This document shows, piece by piece, positions 16,686-26,812 of a DNA stretch of 64,000 nt (its first letter is position 1; each line of letters opens with the position of its first letter). The DNA lies in assembly GCA_947062675.1 (NCBI GenBank), contig CAMSQM010000003.1, forward strand, positions 43,556 through 107,555, given 5' to 3'. The DNA is from an uncultured Roseburia sp. GTDB lineage: Bacteria; Bacillota; Clostridia; Lachnospirales; Lachnospiraceae. The notes under the pieces are model-generated. The model was not told the DNA's origin. It did not search any database and worked only from the letters and a program-made list of their open reading frames with translations. Both the position numbers and the translations under genes were made by a program.

Positions 16686-17546
16686 ATGACTTACAGAAAA
16701 GTGACGGAGTACGGCGAGGGAATCCTTCAGGATGCCGGGATTGCGGATGCAAAAAATGACGCATGGCTTCTGATGGAGACCGTTTGCAGGATAGACCGGA
16801 GTTTCTATTATCTGCACATGGAAGAAGAGTTTCCGGAGGAACAGCTGCATGAATATGAAATCACGCTCAGAAAACGCGCTGAGCATATTCCACTGCAGTA
16901 TATCGCCGGCGGGACCGAGTTTATGGGACTGAAATTTAAGGTCAATTCGGGGGTGCTGATACCGAGACAGGATACCGAGACCCTGGTGGAGGAAGCCTTA
17001 AAGACCGTGAGGCCGGGGATGAAGGTGCTCGATCTGTGCACCGGATCAGGCTGTGTGATTGTGAGCATTCTGCACAACGCGCCGGGGGTGAAGGGGTATG
17101 CGACGGACATCTCCAAGCTGGCGCTGAATGTGGCGCGGGAGAATGCGAGGCTGAACGGGGTGCAGGTACTTTTTGAGCGCAGCGACCTGTTTGATAATGT
17201 GCAGGAGACTTTTGATATGATTGTATCCAATCCTCCCTATATTGCGAGCGGAGAGATTCCGGGTCTGATGCCGGAAGTGCGCAGTTTTGAGCCTCTCGAG
17301 GCACTGGACGGGGGAGAGGACGGGCTATATTTCTACCGGAGGATTGCCGCGGAGTGCGCCGGATATATGAATCCGGGCGGGCAGATTTTTCTGGAGACAG
17401 GCTGGGACCAGGGGCGTGCAGTCCTTAAGCTTCTGCGGGACGCCGGGTTTTCCATGCTGCGGATAGTAAAGGATCCGGCGGGGCGGGACCGTGTTGTCAC
17501 GGGCAGGTATGATGTCTGCAGAGGAATGGGAGCGTCGCCGGAATAA
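16686..17546 (+). CDS. prmC: Peptide chain release factor N5-glutamine methyltransferase
   Basis: This 286-residue SAM-dependent enzyme methylates the Gln of the GGQ motif in release factors. The N-terminal helical domain is followed by a Rossmann methyltransferase fold with [10 protein letters not shown] (SAM site, near residue 116) and catalytic NPPYI (near residue 182). Its substrate gene prfA follows 16 nt downstream. The last codons lie close to the prfA ribosome binding site, so the genes are probably coupled. Confidence 0.94.
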   Translation: MTYRKVTEYGEGILQDAGIADAKNDAWLLMETVCRIDRSFYYLHMEEEFPEEQLHEYEITLRKRAEHIPLQYIAGGTEFMGLKFKVNSGVLIPRQDTETLVEEALKTVRPGMKVLDLCTGSGCVIVSILHNAPGVKGYATDISKLALNVARENARLNGVQVLFERSDLFDNVQETFDMIVSNPPYIASGEIPGLMPEVRSFEPLEALDGGEDGLYFYRRIAAECAGYMNPGGQIFLETGWDQGRAVLKLLRDAGFSMLRIVKDPAGRDRVVTGRYDVCRGMGASPE

Positions 17547-17562
17547 GAGAAAGGATATTTAT

Positions 17563-18636
17563 ATGTTTGACAAACTGGAAGATCTGCTGATACGTTATGA
17601 GGAGCTGATGAGCGAGCTCAGCGAACCGGATGTGGCGAACAATCCGGAGCGTTTCCGGAAGCTTATGAAAGAGCAGAGTGACCTGACTCCCGTGGCTGAC
17701 GCATACAGAAGTTACAAACAGTGCAGACAGAATATGGAGGATTCTCTCGCCATGCTTGAGGAGGAGTCGGACGAGGAGCTGCGCGCGCTTGCAAGGGAGG
17801 AGCTTGGCAGTGCCAGGGCCGGCGTGGAGGAGCTGGAGAAGAAGCTTAAGATTCTGCTGCTGCCGAAAGATCCGAACGATGAGAAAAACGTGATTGTGGA
17901 GATACGGGCTGGTGCGGGCGGGGACGAGGCCGCGCTTTTTGCGGCGGAGATTTACCGCATGTATCAGCATTATGCCGAGGCAAGAAACTGGAAGACAGAG
18001 ATTGTGGAGGCAGACGAGACCGGCATCGGCGGCATGAAAAGCATTACTTTTATACTCAGCGGGCAGGGCGCGTATTCCGTGATGAAGTATGAGTCCGGCG
18101 TTCACCGCGTACAGCGTGTGCCGGAGACGGAGTCGGGCGGCCGGATTCATACCTCGACGATCACGGTTGCAGTGATGCCGGAGGCGGAGGAGGTGGACGT
18201 CCGCATCGACGAGAAGGATATCCGGATTGATGTGATGCGCGCGTCCGGAAACGGCGGTCAGTGTGTCAATACCACCGATTCCGCAGTGCGTCTGACTCAT
18301 TATCCGACCGGAATTGTGGTATACAGCCAGACGGAAAAGTCACAGCTTCAGAATAAAGCGAAAGCGTTCGCGCTTCTGCGGGCGAAGCTCTATGATATGG
18401 AGTGCCAGAAAGCGCACGACGCGGAGGCGGAGGCGCGCAGGAGCCAGATCGGCACGGGGGACCGCTCGGAGAAGATAAGGACTTATAATTTCCCGCAGGG
18501 GCGCGTGACTGACCACCGGATTAATCTGACTTTGTACAGGCTGGATAAGGTGCTCAACGGGGATATTCAGGAGATTATTGATGCGTGCATTGCGGCGGAT
18601 CAGGCGGCAAAACTTGCGAAAATGGGGGACGCCTGA
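17563..18636 (+). CDS. prfA: Peptide chain release factor 1
   Basis: This 357-residue class I release factor recognises UAA and UAG stop codons and triggers peptidyl-tRNA hydrolysis. The catalytic loop [15 protein letters not shown] is near residue 230, and the long N-terminal helical domain and [15 protein letters not shown] core are intact. The start at 17563 follows AGAAAGGA. The length is typical (about 355-360). Confidence 0.96.
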   Translation: MFDKLEDLLIRYEELMSELSEPDVANNPERFRKLMKEQSDLTPVADAYRSYKQCRQNMEDSLAMLEEESDEELRALAREELGSARAGVEELEKKLKILLLPKDPNDEKNVIVEIRAGAGGDEAALFAAEIYRMYQHYAEARNWKTEIVEADETGIGGMKSITFILSGQGAYSVMKYESGVHRVQRVPETESGGRIHTSTITVAVMPEAEEVDVRIDEKDIRIDVMRASGNGGQCVNTTDSAVRLTHYPTGIVVYSQTEKSQLQNKAKAFALLRAKLYDMECQKAHDAEAEARRSQIGTGDRSEKIRTYNFPQGRVTDHRINLTLYRLDKVLNGDIQEIIDACIAADQAAKLAKMGDA

Positions 18637-18763
18637 GGATTCTGTTATGTCGGAATGCTTATATCGCGGTGAACTGTGTGAACCGGAAAAGGGATATGAA
18701 AGAAATCCAATCCTGATTTCCGGGAAAAACAGCAGATAATTCTGCAGGAGGAACAAAAGAGAG

Positions 18764-19252
18764 ATGGGTAAGGGAAGAGGTCTGATCGAGGAGTTCAAAA
18801 AGTTTATAATGCGCGGGAATGTCATGGACATGGCTGTCGGTGTGATTGTCGGAGGGGCGTTCACCTCCATTGTGACATCGTTAAACCAGGATATTCTGAC
18901 GCCGGTTCTCGGAATATTCGGCGGGACGGACTTCTCAAATCTGAAGGTGACGCTTGGAACCGGGGAGTCTGCTCCGGTGCTCTGCTATGGAAATTTTATC
19001 ACGGCTGTAATCAATTTCCTGATCACAGCGTTTGTGATCTTTGTTCTTGTGAAAGTGATCAACGGTATCGGTGACCGATTCCTGAAAAAAGAGGAGGCAA
19101 AGGAGCCTGAGCCGCCGGCGGTGAAGACCTGTCCGTACTGCATGAGTGAGATTGCGGCGGAAGCGGTGCGCTGTCCGCACTGTACCTCCATGCTGGCGGA
19201 GGAGACAGGCGCGGAGAATATTATTTCCGGATCCGTGGAAAGCGCGGGCTGA
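18764..19252 (+). CDS. mscL: Large-conductance mechanosensitive channel MscL with C-terminal zinc ribbon
   Basis: This 162-residue membrane protein has the MscL signature (FKKFIMRGNVMDMAVGVIVGGAFTSIV), two membrane helices (about 18-45 and 78-102) and a cytoplasmic tail. After the tail sits CPYCMSEIAAEAVRCPHC (about residues 126-143), a double CxxC zinc-ribbon pattern absent from standard ~130-residue MscL. The channel releases solutes on hypo-osmotic shock. The zinc ribbon could stabilise the pentamer bundle or bind a partner; this is inference. AGGAGG lies about 15 nt upstream of the ATG, a little far. Confidence 0.92.
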   Translation: MGKGRGLIEEFKKFIMRGNVMDMAVGVIVGGAFTSIVTSLNQDILTPVLGIFGGTDFSNLKVTLGTGESAPVLCYGNFITAVINFLITAFVIFVLVKVINGIGDRFLKKEEAKEPEPPAVKTCPYCMSEIAAEAVRCPHCTSMLAEETGAENIISGSVESAG

Positions 19253-19302
19253 GATGATATATATGTTTTTTCCGGAGCGTCTGACTCCGGTGTCGTCCCA
19301 AA

Positions 19303-19336
19303 AGAAAAGCAGCCCGGGATTCCGGGCTGCTTTTCT
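19303..19336. terminator. Bidirectional terminator between mscL and the secreted protein gene
   Basis: A 15-bp perfect stem (19303-19317 with 19322-19336, loop GATT) has AGAAAA at its left foot and TTTTCT at its right foot. It can end transcription from mscL on the plus strand and from the convergent gene on the minus strand. Confidence 0.85.
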
Positions 19337-19422
19337 GGTATAATGATGGATATGCCGTTTCATATGCAGGAAATATGTCTGCCGGCGGATTCCTCTGCCA
19401 GGGCTCATAAAGTCCGGCGGTC

Positions 19423-20481
19423 TCAGTCATAGTAAGCGACAAAGCTTCCCTTTAATGTCCCGTAACTGCCGGAATTTACGGGCTTTACATGTACGATCTC
19501 GTAGGTGTAAGTGGTTCCGACGGTCAGCGGCTGCGACAGATGCACTTCGCATTCATCGTCATCCCAGTCCACATAGGATGATGAGGATGAGTAAGCGCTG
19601 CCGTTCTGATCACGGACGATCACATAACTTTTACCGTATTCAAAAGCGATGTCTTTGTTGAACTCAAAGGTCACGGTATACTCTGTCCTGCCGTCGTCAT
19701 AGTCCTCGTCATACTCCGCTTTTCTGACATAAAGATTATTTTTCCGGGCCGGGACTTTTGCGGTGATGGTGACCGTACCGTAGGAACCGGATCCGACCGC
19801 CTTAATTCCTGAGATCTTTATGGTATAAGTGCGGTCATATTTCAGGTTCTCCACGTAAATTTCGCAGTCGTCGTCATCCATCTCAGCCAGATAACCTTTG
19901 TAGGTTTTTCCCTTGTTGTCCTTAATGGAGGTGACTTTTGCGCCGGACTTCCACAGAACTTTTGTGGTGAACTTTACGTCAATCTCACTTTTATCCTCAT
20001 CGACGGTGACTTTTGCGACTTTTACATTTGATTTGCCTGTTTTCTGCGCGGGGACCTTTGCTTTTATGGTCAGTTTGCGGTAGCCGGATGTGCCGCGCCG
20101 TTTGATGCCGTTGATCACAATGGTATAGGTGCGTCCCTCTTTCAGGGAGGGCACGGAGATGTCGCAGTCGTCGCTGTCGCGGCTGGCAAGAAAGGCGCGG
20201 TATGACTTGCCCTTGTTGTCTTTTACGGTGACTTTTGCACTGGATTTCCAGGTGACACGGGAGATAAAATCGACCTCAAATTCAGGGACGCCGTCCTCGT
20301 AGTCCAAAGAGACGCGTTTTACCTGAATGCTGTTGCCGGTGCCGGAAGTCTTTGCGGTAAATTCCAGGCGTCTGGAATCCGCGAAGGCGGTCTGTGGCAG
20401 AATGCCGGCCAGAACGAAGACGGCAAGTAGCAGGGAGCATAATTTTGCCGCAGATATGCGCGGTGTCTTCATGATTTTCAT
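19423..20481 (-). CDS. Secreted protein with three acidic beta-sandwich-like repeats
   Basis: This 352-residue protein has a clear signal peptide (basic start, hydrophobic core, cleavage after PQTAFA). Three repeats of about 90-100 residues follow (about 38-135, 138-228, 235-352). Each repeat has a WKSSAKVTVKDNKGKSY-like strand pair, an acidic DSDDCDI / DDDDCEI / DDDECEV motif with one Cys, and a TYTI-NGIK-SGSYG-LT close. This looks like Ig-like or Big-type surface modules. Function is unknown; no sortase motif or transmembrane anchor is seen. A consensus promoter precedes it. The GGAGG is 11 nt from the ATG, slightly long. Confidence 0.7.
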   Translation of the reverse strand: MKIMKTPRISAAKLCSLLLAVFVLAGILPQTAFADSRRLEFTAKTSGTGNSIQVKRVSLDYEDGVPEFEVDFISRVTWKSSAKVTVKDNKGKSYRAFLASRDSDDCDISVPSLKEGRTYTIVINGIKRRGTSGYRKLTIKAKVPAQKTGKSNVKVAKVTVDEDKSEIDVKFTTKVLWKSGAKVTSIKDNKGKTYKGYLAEMDDDDCEIYVENLKYDRTYTIKISGIKAVGSGSYGTVTITAKVPARKNNLYVRKAEYDEDYDDGRTEYTVTFEFNKDIAFEYGKSYVIVRDQNGSAYSSSSSYVDWDDDECEVHLSQPLTVGTTYTYEIVHVKPVNSGSYGTLKGSFVAYYD

Positions 20482-20523
20482 AAATGAATGTACCTCCTTT
20501 TTTGAGAATATTTCCACACTATT

Positions 20524-20553
20524 ATTATATACCAGACTGACGGGGAATGTCAA
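20524..20553 (-). promoter_or_regulatory. Consensus promoter of the secreted repeat protein
   Basis: On the minus strand, a perfect TTGACA (20548-20553) and perfect TATAAT (20524-20529) are 18 bp apart. This is one of the strongest promoters in the window by consensus, suggesting high expression. Confidence 0.8.
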
Positions 20554-20689
20554 GAAACGGGGCAGTTCCGCAAAAGTAGTCTGACCGTGAAAAATTCCTG
20601 TTCCGGTTATAGAAAAGAGTGGAAAATTTCATCGGAATATAATATGATAAAAGAAAATAAAATCATATATTATATTGTGGAGGAGCAGT

Positions 20690-22183
20690 ATGGCAAAAGA
20701 GAATCTGTTTCGTTATAACGATGCGGGCGAGAGGAACCGCAGAATGAACGGTGCGTTTATCATTTCAGCAAACTGTCTGTGGGCGATGTTTCTGGTATAT
20801 CTGGGAGTTAAGATGTTCACAAAGAGTATTTCACTGACCACCGCATACGCGAACATAGGGCTTGTGGCCGTTTTTTTTCTCCTGAATCTGGTGCTTTTTC
20901 TGACGGACAGAAATGGTATCCGGCTCCGGCAGGCCGTGGCCGTGGAGATGGGACTGGAATTTCTTATTCTCGGACTGCAGACGGATGCCGAATTTCTGTA
21001 TTTTGCGCTGATAGGGATTCTGGTGCTTCAGATTCCCTATTACGACCGCAGGTCCTTTAACAGCTGCTGTATTTTTTATACAGTCATGCTCACGGCTGTG
21101 GTTGCCGTGCGTTTCTGGAAAATGTCGGGTTTTGGGGATGCGGACGGCCTGTGCAGGGTGATCTGCGTGTATCTTATGATTTTTCTGCTTTACAGAATCG
21201 GCGGGATTGTGCGGTTATTTAACGATCACGCGCTCGGGTCGGTGGCGCAGCAGAGCGGAAAGCAGCAGACGATTCTTGACGGAGTGATCGGGATTTCCAG
21301 AACGGTACAGGAGGAGTCGGAAAAGAGCAGCAGTCTGGTGGATGAGCTTGTGCGGGCGACGGAAAGTGTGGCGCAGAGCATGCAGGAGATTACTTCCGCC
21401 ACAGGCACGACGGCGGACAATATCGAGGAACAGAACAATATGACGAAGAGTATCCAGGATGCCATCGGGGAGACCGTGGAGCGCTCCGGCAGAATGGTGG
21501 GCATTGCGACGGGTTCAAGTCAGAGCATCCGTGAAAATATGCAGGTGATGGATGAGCTGAAGTCCCAGTCTGAGCAGATTGCGGAGACAAACCGCGAGGT
21601 GACAGAGTCGATGGGCAGACTTCAGGACAAGACGAAAGAAGTCGAAGAGATCGCGGGTATGATTTTAAATATTTCCAGTCAGACCAATCTCCTGGCGCTG
21701 AATGCGTCCATTGAGAGCGCGCGGGCAGGGGAGGCCGGAAGAGGATTTGCCGTCGTCGCAGAGCAGATCCGCCAGCTTGCGGAGCAGACGAGAAGTTCGA
21801 CGGAACAGATCACCCGGATTGTCAGCGAACTGAACATGAATGCGGATGAGGTGGTGAAATCAATTGAGACGTCCGTGGATGCCACGGCGGATCAGAACCG
21901 GAAGATTCTTACGGCGGCGGATTCTTTTGAGAAGCTGGGCGGGGATATGGCGCAGCTGATCGAGGGGATCAGTGAAATTGACCAGCAGATTACGGGGCTT
22001 TCCGACGCGAATAACCGGATTGTTGAGAATATCGCGCACCTGTCGGCGGCAACCGAGGAGGTGACCGCGAGTGCGGAACAGGTGCGGGAGATGAGCGAGC
22101 AGAATCTCTCCTACGCGGAGGATGTCAGGGGGGCAATCGGGATGATACGGGAATCAACCGACAGCATGCATCAGTATTTCTGA
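20690..22183 (+). CDS. Methyl-accepting chemotaxis protein with polytopic membrane domain
   Basis: This 497-residue receptor has about six membrane helices in residues 20-185, with only short loops and no large extracellular sensor domain. The cytoplasmic coiled-coil signalling domain follows, with the conserved hairpin tip [33 protein letters not shown] near residue 340. It should signal to CheA through CheW, but no che operon is present here. GGAGGAG at 20679-20685 supports the start. The sensor may read membrane state or a small hydrophobic ligand; this is inference. Confidence 0.88.
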   Translation: MAKENLFRYNDAGERNRRMNGAFIISANCLWAMFLVYLGVKMFTKSISLTTAYANIGLVAVFFLLNLVLFLTDRNGIRLRQAVAVEMGLEFLILGLQTDAEFLYFALIGILVLQIPYYDRRSFNSCCIFYTVMLTAVVAVRFWKMSGFGDADGLCRVICVYLMIFLLYRIGGIVRLFNDHALGSVAQQSGKQQTILDGVIGISRTVQEESEKSSSLVDELVRATESVAQSMQEITSATGTTADNIEEQNNMTKSIQDAIGETVERSGRMVGIATGSSQSIRENMQVMDELKSQSEQIAETNREVTESMGRLQDKTKEVEEIAGMILNISSQTNLLALNASIESARAGEAGRGFAVVAEQIRQLAEQTRSSTEQITRIVSELNMNADEVVKSIETSVDATADQNRKILTAADSFEKLGGDMAQLIEGISEIDQQITGLSDANNRIVENIAHLSAATEEVTASAEQVREMSEQNLSYAEDVRGAIGMIRESTDSMHQYF

Positions 22184-22277
22184 TATTTCGCGGGTGGATT
22201 CAGAATGAAATCCGTGCTAAAATATACAGGTAAATTGTGACAACAGGATTTTTTTACGGGAAAGGTGTGGTTATTCA

Positions 22278-23852
22278 ATGAGAAGCAGTGGTGTTCTGAT
22301 GCATATTTCATCCCTTCCGTCACCGTACGGAATCGGGACGATGGGGGACGAGGCGGAAAAGTTTGCGGATTTTCTGGAAAAGTCGGGCCAGAAATACTGG
22401 CAGATACTTCCGATCTGTCCGACAAGTTACGGGGATTCCCCGTATCAGTCGTTTTCCAGCTTTGCCGGAAATCCGTATTTTATCGATCCGGATATCCTGT
22501 GCAGGGAAAAGCTTCTGACAAAAGAGGAGTGCAGGGCATATTCGTGGGGTGATGATCCGGCGAAAGTGGATTTCGGGGTGATGTACCAGTCGCGCTACCC
22601 GCTTCTGAAAAAAGCATTTGCACGTTTCTGCGGAAATGAGCCGGAGGATTTTGCGGCATTCTGCGAGGCGGAATCCGGATGGCTTGCCGATTATTCATTA
22701 TTTATGGCGCTTAAGGACGCCAACGGGGGCGTTGCATGGTCCGAATGGGACACGGCTTTAAAGACGCGCGAGGAGGGGGCGCTCGCGGAGGCGCGCAGGA
22801 CCTATGCGGAGGATATCCGGTTTTACCAGATGCTCCAGTATCTGTTCTTTAAACAGTGGAGAGAGCTGAAGGCGTATGTCAACGCGAAGGGAATTGAGAT
22901 TATCGGGGATGTGCCAATATATGTCGCGGGGGACAGCGCGGATGTCTGGGCAAATCCCGGACAGTTTTATCTGGATGAGAATCTGGATCCGATCGATGTG
23001 GCCGGCTGCCCGCCGGACGCATTTTCCGATGACGGCCAGCTTTGGGGCAACCCGCTGTTCCGCTGGGATGTGATGAAAAAAGACGGCTATTCCTGGTGGA
23101 CAAGGCGCGTAAAGGCGATGTCGGAGCTCTATGATATTGTCAGGATTGACCATTTCCGCGGGTTTGACTCCTATTATGCGATTCCGGGAAAGGATACCAC
23201 AGCGAAAAACGGCGAGTGGCGCAGGGGGCCGGGGATGGATCTTTTCCGCGTGCTGGAAGAAAAGCTCGGAAAGCTGAATATTATCGTCGAGGATCTGGGG
23301 TTCCTGACGCCGTCCGTGCTGCAGCTCGTCCGCGATTCCGGTTTTCCGGGAATGAAGGTGATCCAGTTCGCATTTGATTCCAGGGAGGGCAGCAATTATC
23401 TGCCGCATACATACGAAAAACACTGTGTGGTTTACACCGGCACACATGATAACGACACGATTTCCGGCTGGATGAAAACGGCTCCGAAGGACAGCGTCCG
23501 CTTTGCAAAGGAATATTTAAATCTTACGCGCAGGGAAGGCTATAACTGGGGGATGATGCGTGCCGCGTGGTCGTCCGTGGGAGAGCTTGCGGTGGTTCCG
23601 ATGCAGGATCTGATCGGGCTGGGTTCGCAGGCACGGATGAATACGCCGTCCACACTTGGGGGAAACTGGCAGTGGAGGGCGCTTCCGGACCAGATTACGG
23701 ACAGGCTGGCAAAGAAGCTGTACCGGTGCATGCAGATGTATGGGAGACTTCCTGTAACGGAGCAGGAGGATGTGGAAGCTGTGGAAGCTGACGGGAAAGG
23801 ATCTTCCGCTGCCGGGGATGCGGCTGAAAACGGGGACACAATTCGTATCTGA
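22278..23852 (+). CDS. malQ: 4-alpha-glucanotransferase (amylomaltase)
   Basis: This 524-residue GH77 enzyme transfers glucan segments between malto-oligosaccharides in the cytoplasm. The catalytic nucleophile lies in VRIDHFRGFDSYYAI (near residue 294), the acid/base in IIVEDLGFLTPSV (near 340) and the third acid in TGTHDNDTISGW (near 395). The N-terminus SSGVLMHISSLPSPYGIGTMG is typical. It stands between two chemoreceptor genes with no other maltose genes. The last ~25 residues are an acidic, probably disordered tail. Confidence 0.95.
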   Translation: MRSSGVLMHISSLPSPYGIGTMGDEAEKFADFLEKSGQKYWQILPICPTSYGDSPYQSFSSFAGNPYFIDPDILCREKLLTKEECRAYSWGDDPAKVDFGVMYQSRYPLLKKAFARFCGNEPEDFAAFCEAESGWLADYSLFMALKDANGGVAWSEWDTALKTREEGALAEARRTYAEDIRFYQMLQYLFFKQWRELKAYVNAKGIEIIGDVPIYVAGDSADVWANPGQFYLDENLDPIDVAGCPPDAFSDDGQLWGNPLFRWDVMKKDGYSWWTRRVKAMSELYDIVRIDHFRGFDSYYAIPGKDTTAKNGEWRRGPGMDLFRVLEEKLGKLNIIVEDLGFLTPSVLQLVRDSGFPGMKVIQFAFDSREGSNYLPHTYEKHCVVYTGTHDNDTISGWMKTAPKDSVRFAKEYLNLTRREGYNWGMMRAAWSSVGELAVVPMQDLIGLGSQARMNTPSTLGGNWQWRALPDQITDRLAKKLYRCMQMYGRLPVTEQEDVEAVEADGKGSSAAGDAAENGDTIRI

Positions 23853-23872
23853 TCTGCGATGGAGGAATGTCT

Positions 23873-24394
23873 ATGAAAATCCTTGCAACATTTGATGCAA
23901 ATGACTATCAGGATACGGTGGACGTATATGAGAGGTATTCCGTGCGCGGGATTATCATGCGGGACGGAATGCTCGCGACGCAGTGCGACAGGGACGGGGC
24001 GTACAAGCTTCCGGGAGGCGGCCCGGAGGCGGGCGAAGCGTTCAGGGAGGCGCTGGCGCGGGAAGTGCGCGAGGAGACAGGGCTGCGTGTCATTGAGGGA
24101 GAGATCACGGAGCTGGGGGAGATTCTGGAGATCCGGAAGGACCTGTTTGATGCGGCAAAAAAGTATATCTGTCACTCCCTGTTCTATTTCTGCCGGGTGG
24201 GAACGGAAGCGGAGGAGCCGTGCCTGACGGCAAGTGAGCGGGAGCGGGGATACCGGTTCCGATGGACCATGCCGGAGGAAATCTGCAGGGAGAACACCAG
24301 GCCGGGACGGGAGCCGTGGATTGTGCGTGATGCTGCTTTTGTGCAGATGATTATTGACAAAAGAGTCATTCTTCCGGATGATGCGGAGGGATGA
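23873..24394 (+). CDS. NUDIX hydrolase
   Basis: This 173-residue protein has a complete Nudix box, GGGPEAGEAFREALAREVREETG split across residues 46-68, with the REVREETG metal-binding core. It hydrolyses a nucleoside diphosphate linked to another group; the substrate cannot be told. The start at 23873 is 7 nt after GGAGG; the ATG at 23867 abuts that site. It lies 20 nt after malQ and 21 nt before a chemoreceptor gene, so all three may share a transcript. Confidence 0.88.
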   Translation: MKILATFDANDYQDTVDVYERYSVRGIIMRDGMLATQCDRDGAYKLPGGGPEAGEAFREALAREVREETGLRVIEGEITELGEILEIRKDLFDAAKKYICHSLFYFCRVGTEAEEPCLTASERERGYRFRWTMPEEICRENTRPGREPWIVRDAAFVQMIIDKRVILPDDAEG

Positions 24395-24415
24395 AGGGAC
24401 AGAGGGAGACAGGAA

Positions 24416-25897
24416 ATGGAATTAGAGGTACGACAGAGACAGGAGAACAACAGGATTGCATTTCTACTGGGACTTTTGATACTGGGCATGATGACGTTGC
24501 TTGCGCTGGCAGGTTTTGCGGACAAGACGGCGGATATGGGAATGGTGGCGGCAAGATCGGCGGTAAATGTCTTCATTCTTCTCGCATTTCTGCTGACTTA
24601 TGTGGCCTGGAATAAAAAGCGGGCGTTTGAAGTCAGCTGTATGGTATGTGTGTTTTTCTCCTATGCGGTTCTTTGTCTGACAAACCGCAATATTTATCTG
24701 TACGCGGCGGTGTTTCCGATTATGCTCATGGTAATGCTGTATATGGACCGCAGATCTGCCGTTGTGGGAACGGTTGTGGCGGTGCTTCTGAACGTGATTG
24801 CCGGGGTTAGGAATTATTTCCGGTATCCCGAATCTTCCGGGCAGAGCTTTATGCAGATTATATTTGCCGTTATTTTCTGCGTGGCGGCTTATATCGTGGT
24901 GCAGACGCAGGCAAAACATGCGGCGGAGGATCAGAACGAGATTATAAGCCGCATGAGCGCGGGGGAACAGGTTTCGGCGGAGATTATCCGGATGTCGGAA
25001 AAGCTGGTGGAGGAATTTCACGTCGCGCAGGAGCAGTCGCAGATGCTGACGGAGAGCATGCAGGCCTCGGACAACTCAGTGCGGGAGATCGCCTCCAGCG
25101 TCCGGCTGACCGCCGATGCGCTGGAGCAGCAGACCATGCAGACCACCGATATTCAGGCCAGCCTTGCGGATGCAAAGCGGGAGACCGGGGAGATGGAAAA
25201 GGCTTCGGAGACTGCGCAGAGGGCGGTCTCCGGCGGCAGTATGCTTGTGCAGGAACTAAAAAAACAGGCTGTGCAGACGGCTGGGATCAGCCGTGCGACC
25301 AGAGACATGACAACAGAGCTCAATAACCGTATCAGGGAGGTCGAGGTGATTATCGGCACGATTTTAAACGTGTCCCAGCAGACCAATCTTCTGGCGCTGA
25401 ACGCGTCTATCGAGGCGGCGAGGGCCGGCGAGGCCGGAAAAGGATTTGCCGTGGTTGCGGATGAAATACGCAAGCTGGCGGAGGAGACAAAAGAATCTAC
25501 CGGAAAGATTACCGGCATTATTGAAAAGCTCACGGCCAATGTGGAGGAGGCCTCTGCAAATATGCAGAAATCCGCTGAATCCTCCGACCGGCAGAATGAG
25601 CTGATTGAGGAAACAAAGGAAAAGTTCGGGCTGATTGAGGCGAATATGGGAATGGTCCATGATGCGGTGCGCAGTCTGACGTCGGGTTTTGGAACGATCG
25701 TGGAGGCGAACACGCAGATCAATGACGGCATTACGAACCTGTCGGCAGCCAGCGAGGAGGTTGCGGCATCCTCCGAGAGCTGTATTGAGGTGAGCGGGCA
25801 GAGTATGCAGGCGCTTGATCATCTGAACCGGCTGCTGAATGATATTTACGGAATTGCCCGTGGAATGAAAGAGCTGGTGGAAAAAGATGAAAACTGA
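24416..25897 (+). CDS. Methyl-accepting chemotaxis protein with polytopic membrane domain
   Basis: This 493-residue receptor has about six hydrophobic segments in residues 15-165 and no large external domain. The signalling domain tip is [33 protein letters not shown] (near residue 325). It has the same overall design as the receptor at 20690-22183, but the membrane parts differ in sequence, so they are relatives rather than recent duplicates. The ribosome site is weak (ACAGGA). DegV follows 29 nt later. Confidence 0.87.
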   Translation: MELEVRQRQENNRIAFLLGLLILGMMTLLALAGFADKTADMGMVAARSAVNVFILLAFLLTYVAWNKKRAFEVSCMVCVFFSYAVLCLTNRNIYLYAAVFPIMLMVMLYMDRRSAVVGTVVAVLLNVIAGVRNYFRYPESSGQSFMQIIFAVIFCVAAYIVVQTQAKHAAEDQNEIISRMSAGEQVSAEIIRMSEKLVEEFHVAQEQSQMLTESMQASDNSVREIASSVRLTADALEQQTMQTTDIQASLADAKRETGEMEKASETAQRAVSGGSMLVQELKKQAVQTAGISRATRDMTTELNNRIREVEVIIGTILNVSQQTNLLALNASIEAARAGEAGKGFAVVADEIRKLAEETKESTGKITGIIEKLTANVEEASANMQKSAESSDRQNELIEETKEKFGLIEANMGMVHDAVRSLTSGFGTIVEANTQINDGITNLSAASEEVAASSESCIEVSGQSMQALDHLNRLLNDIYGIARGMKELVEKDEN

Positions 25898-25926
25898 GAT
25901 TATAGAACAGAGGGAGAGCATTTTTT

Positions 25927-26802
25927 ATGAGCAGAGTAGCAGTCGTATCGGACAGCAACAGCGGCATTACGCAGAGTCAGGCAAAGGAGCTGGGTGTGAC
26001 CATCCTGCCGATGCCTTTTATTGTGGGAGATAAGACGTATTATGAAGATATCGATCTGACACAGGCAGAGTTTTACCAGATGCTCTCGGAGCGGGCGGAT
26101 ATATCGACATCCATGCCGCTGGTCGGAAATGTGACGGATACCTGGGATGAGCTGTTAAAGACATACGACGGGATTGTGCATATTCCGATGTCCTCCGGCC
26201 TGAGCGGTTCCTGTGAGACTGCGCGGATGCTGGCGCAGGATTACGACGGCAGAGTGCAGGTGGTAAATAATCAGAGAATATCCGTGACGCAGCGCCAGTC
26301 TGTTCTGGATGCGCTCGCCCTCGCACGGCAGGGGCGTACGGCGGAGGAAATCCGGCAGATTCTGGAGCGCGAAAAGATGCAGTCGTCCATTTATATTATG
26401 GTTGATACGCTTTATTATCTGAAAAAAGGAGGACGGATTACCCCGGCGGCAGCGGCGCTCGGAAGTCTTTTAAAACTGAAGCCGGTGCTGCAGATCCAGG
26501 GTGAAAAGCTGGACGCTTTTGCAAAGGCGAGAACGGTGAAGCAGGCGAAAAATCTGATGATAGAGGCGATGAAAAATGATTTCCGGAACCGCTTTCAGGA
26601 TCCGGAAGGAGAGCATCTGTATCTTGAGCTTGCATACACGTATGACCTTGAAGCGGCAGAGGTTTTTAAAAAGGAGGTACAGGCGGCATTTCCGGGAAAG
26701 GAGATTCAGATGGACCCGCTGTCTCTGAGCGTGTCCTGCCATATCGGGCCGGGGGCGCTGGCCGTCGCATGTTCCGCCAGAATTCCGGAGCTGGAAGACT
26801 GA
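25927..26802 (+). CDS. DegV family fatty-acid-binding protein
   Basis: This 291-residue protein has the DegV pattern: VAVVSDSNSGITQSQAKELGVTILPMPFIVG at the N-terminus, ISTSMP near residue 60, and IPMSSGLSGSCETARML near residue 88, which holds the fatty-acid carboxylate. Members related to FakB present a fatty acid to the kinase FakA. A fakA-like gene is at 38258-39943, so this could be one of its binding partners. A LysR regulator follows after 10 nt. Confidence 0.88.
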   Translation: MSRVAVVSDSNSGITQSQAKELGVTILPMPFIVGDKTYYEDIDLTQAEFYQMLSERADISTSMPLVGNVTDTWDELLKTYDGIVHIPMSSGLSGSCETARMLAQDYDGRVQVVNNQRISVTQRQSVLDALALARQGRTAEEIRQILEREKMQSSIYIMVDTLYYLKKGGRITPAAAALGSLLKLKPVLQIQGEKLDAFAKARTVKQAKNLMIEAMKNDFRNRFQDPEGEHLYLELAYTYDLEAAEVFKKEVQAAFPGKEIQMDPLSLSVSCHIGPGALAVACSARIPELED

Positions 26803-26812
26803 CGGGAGCATT

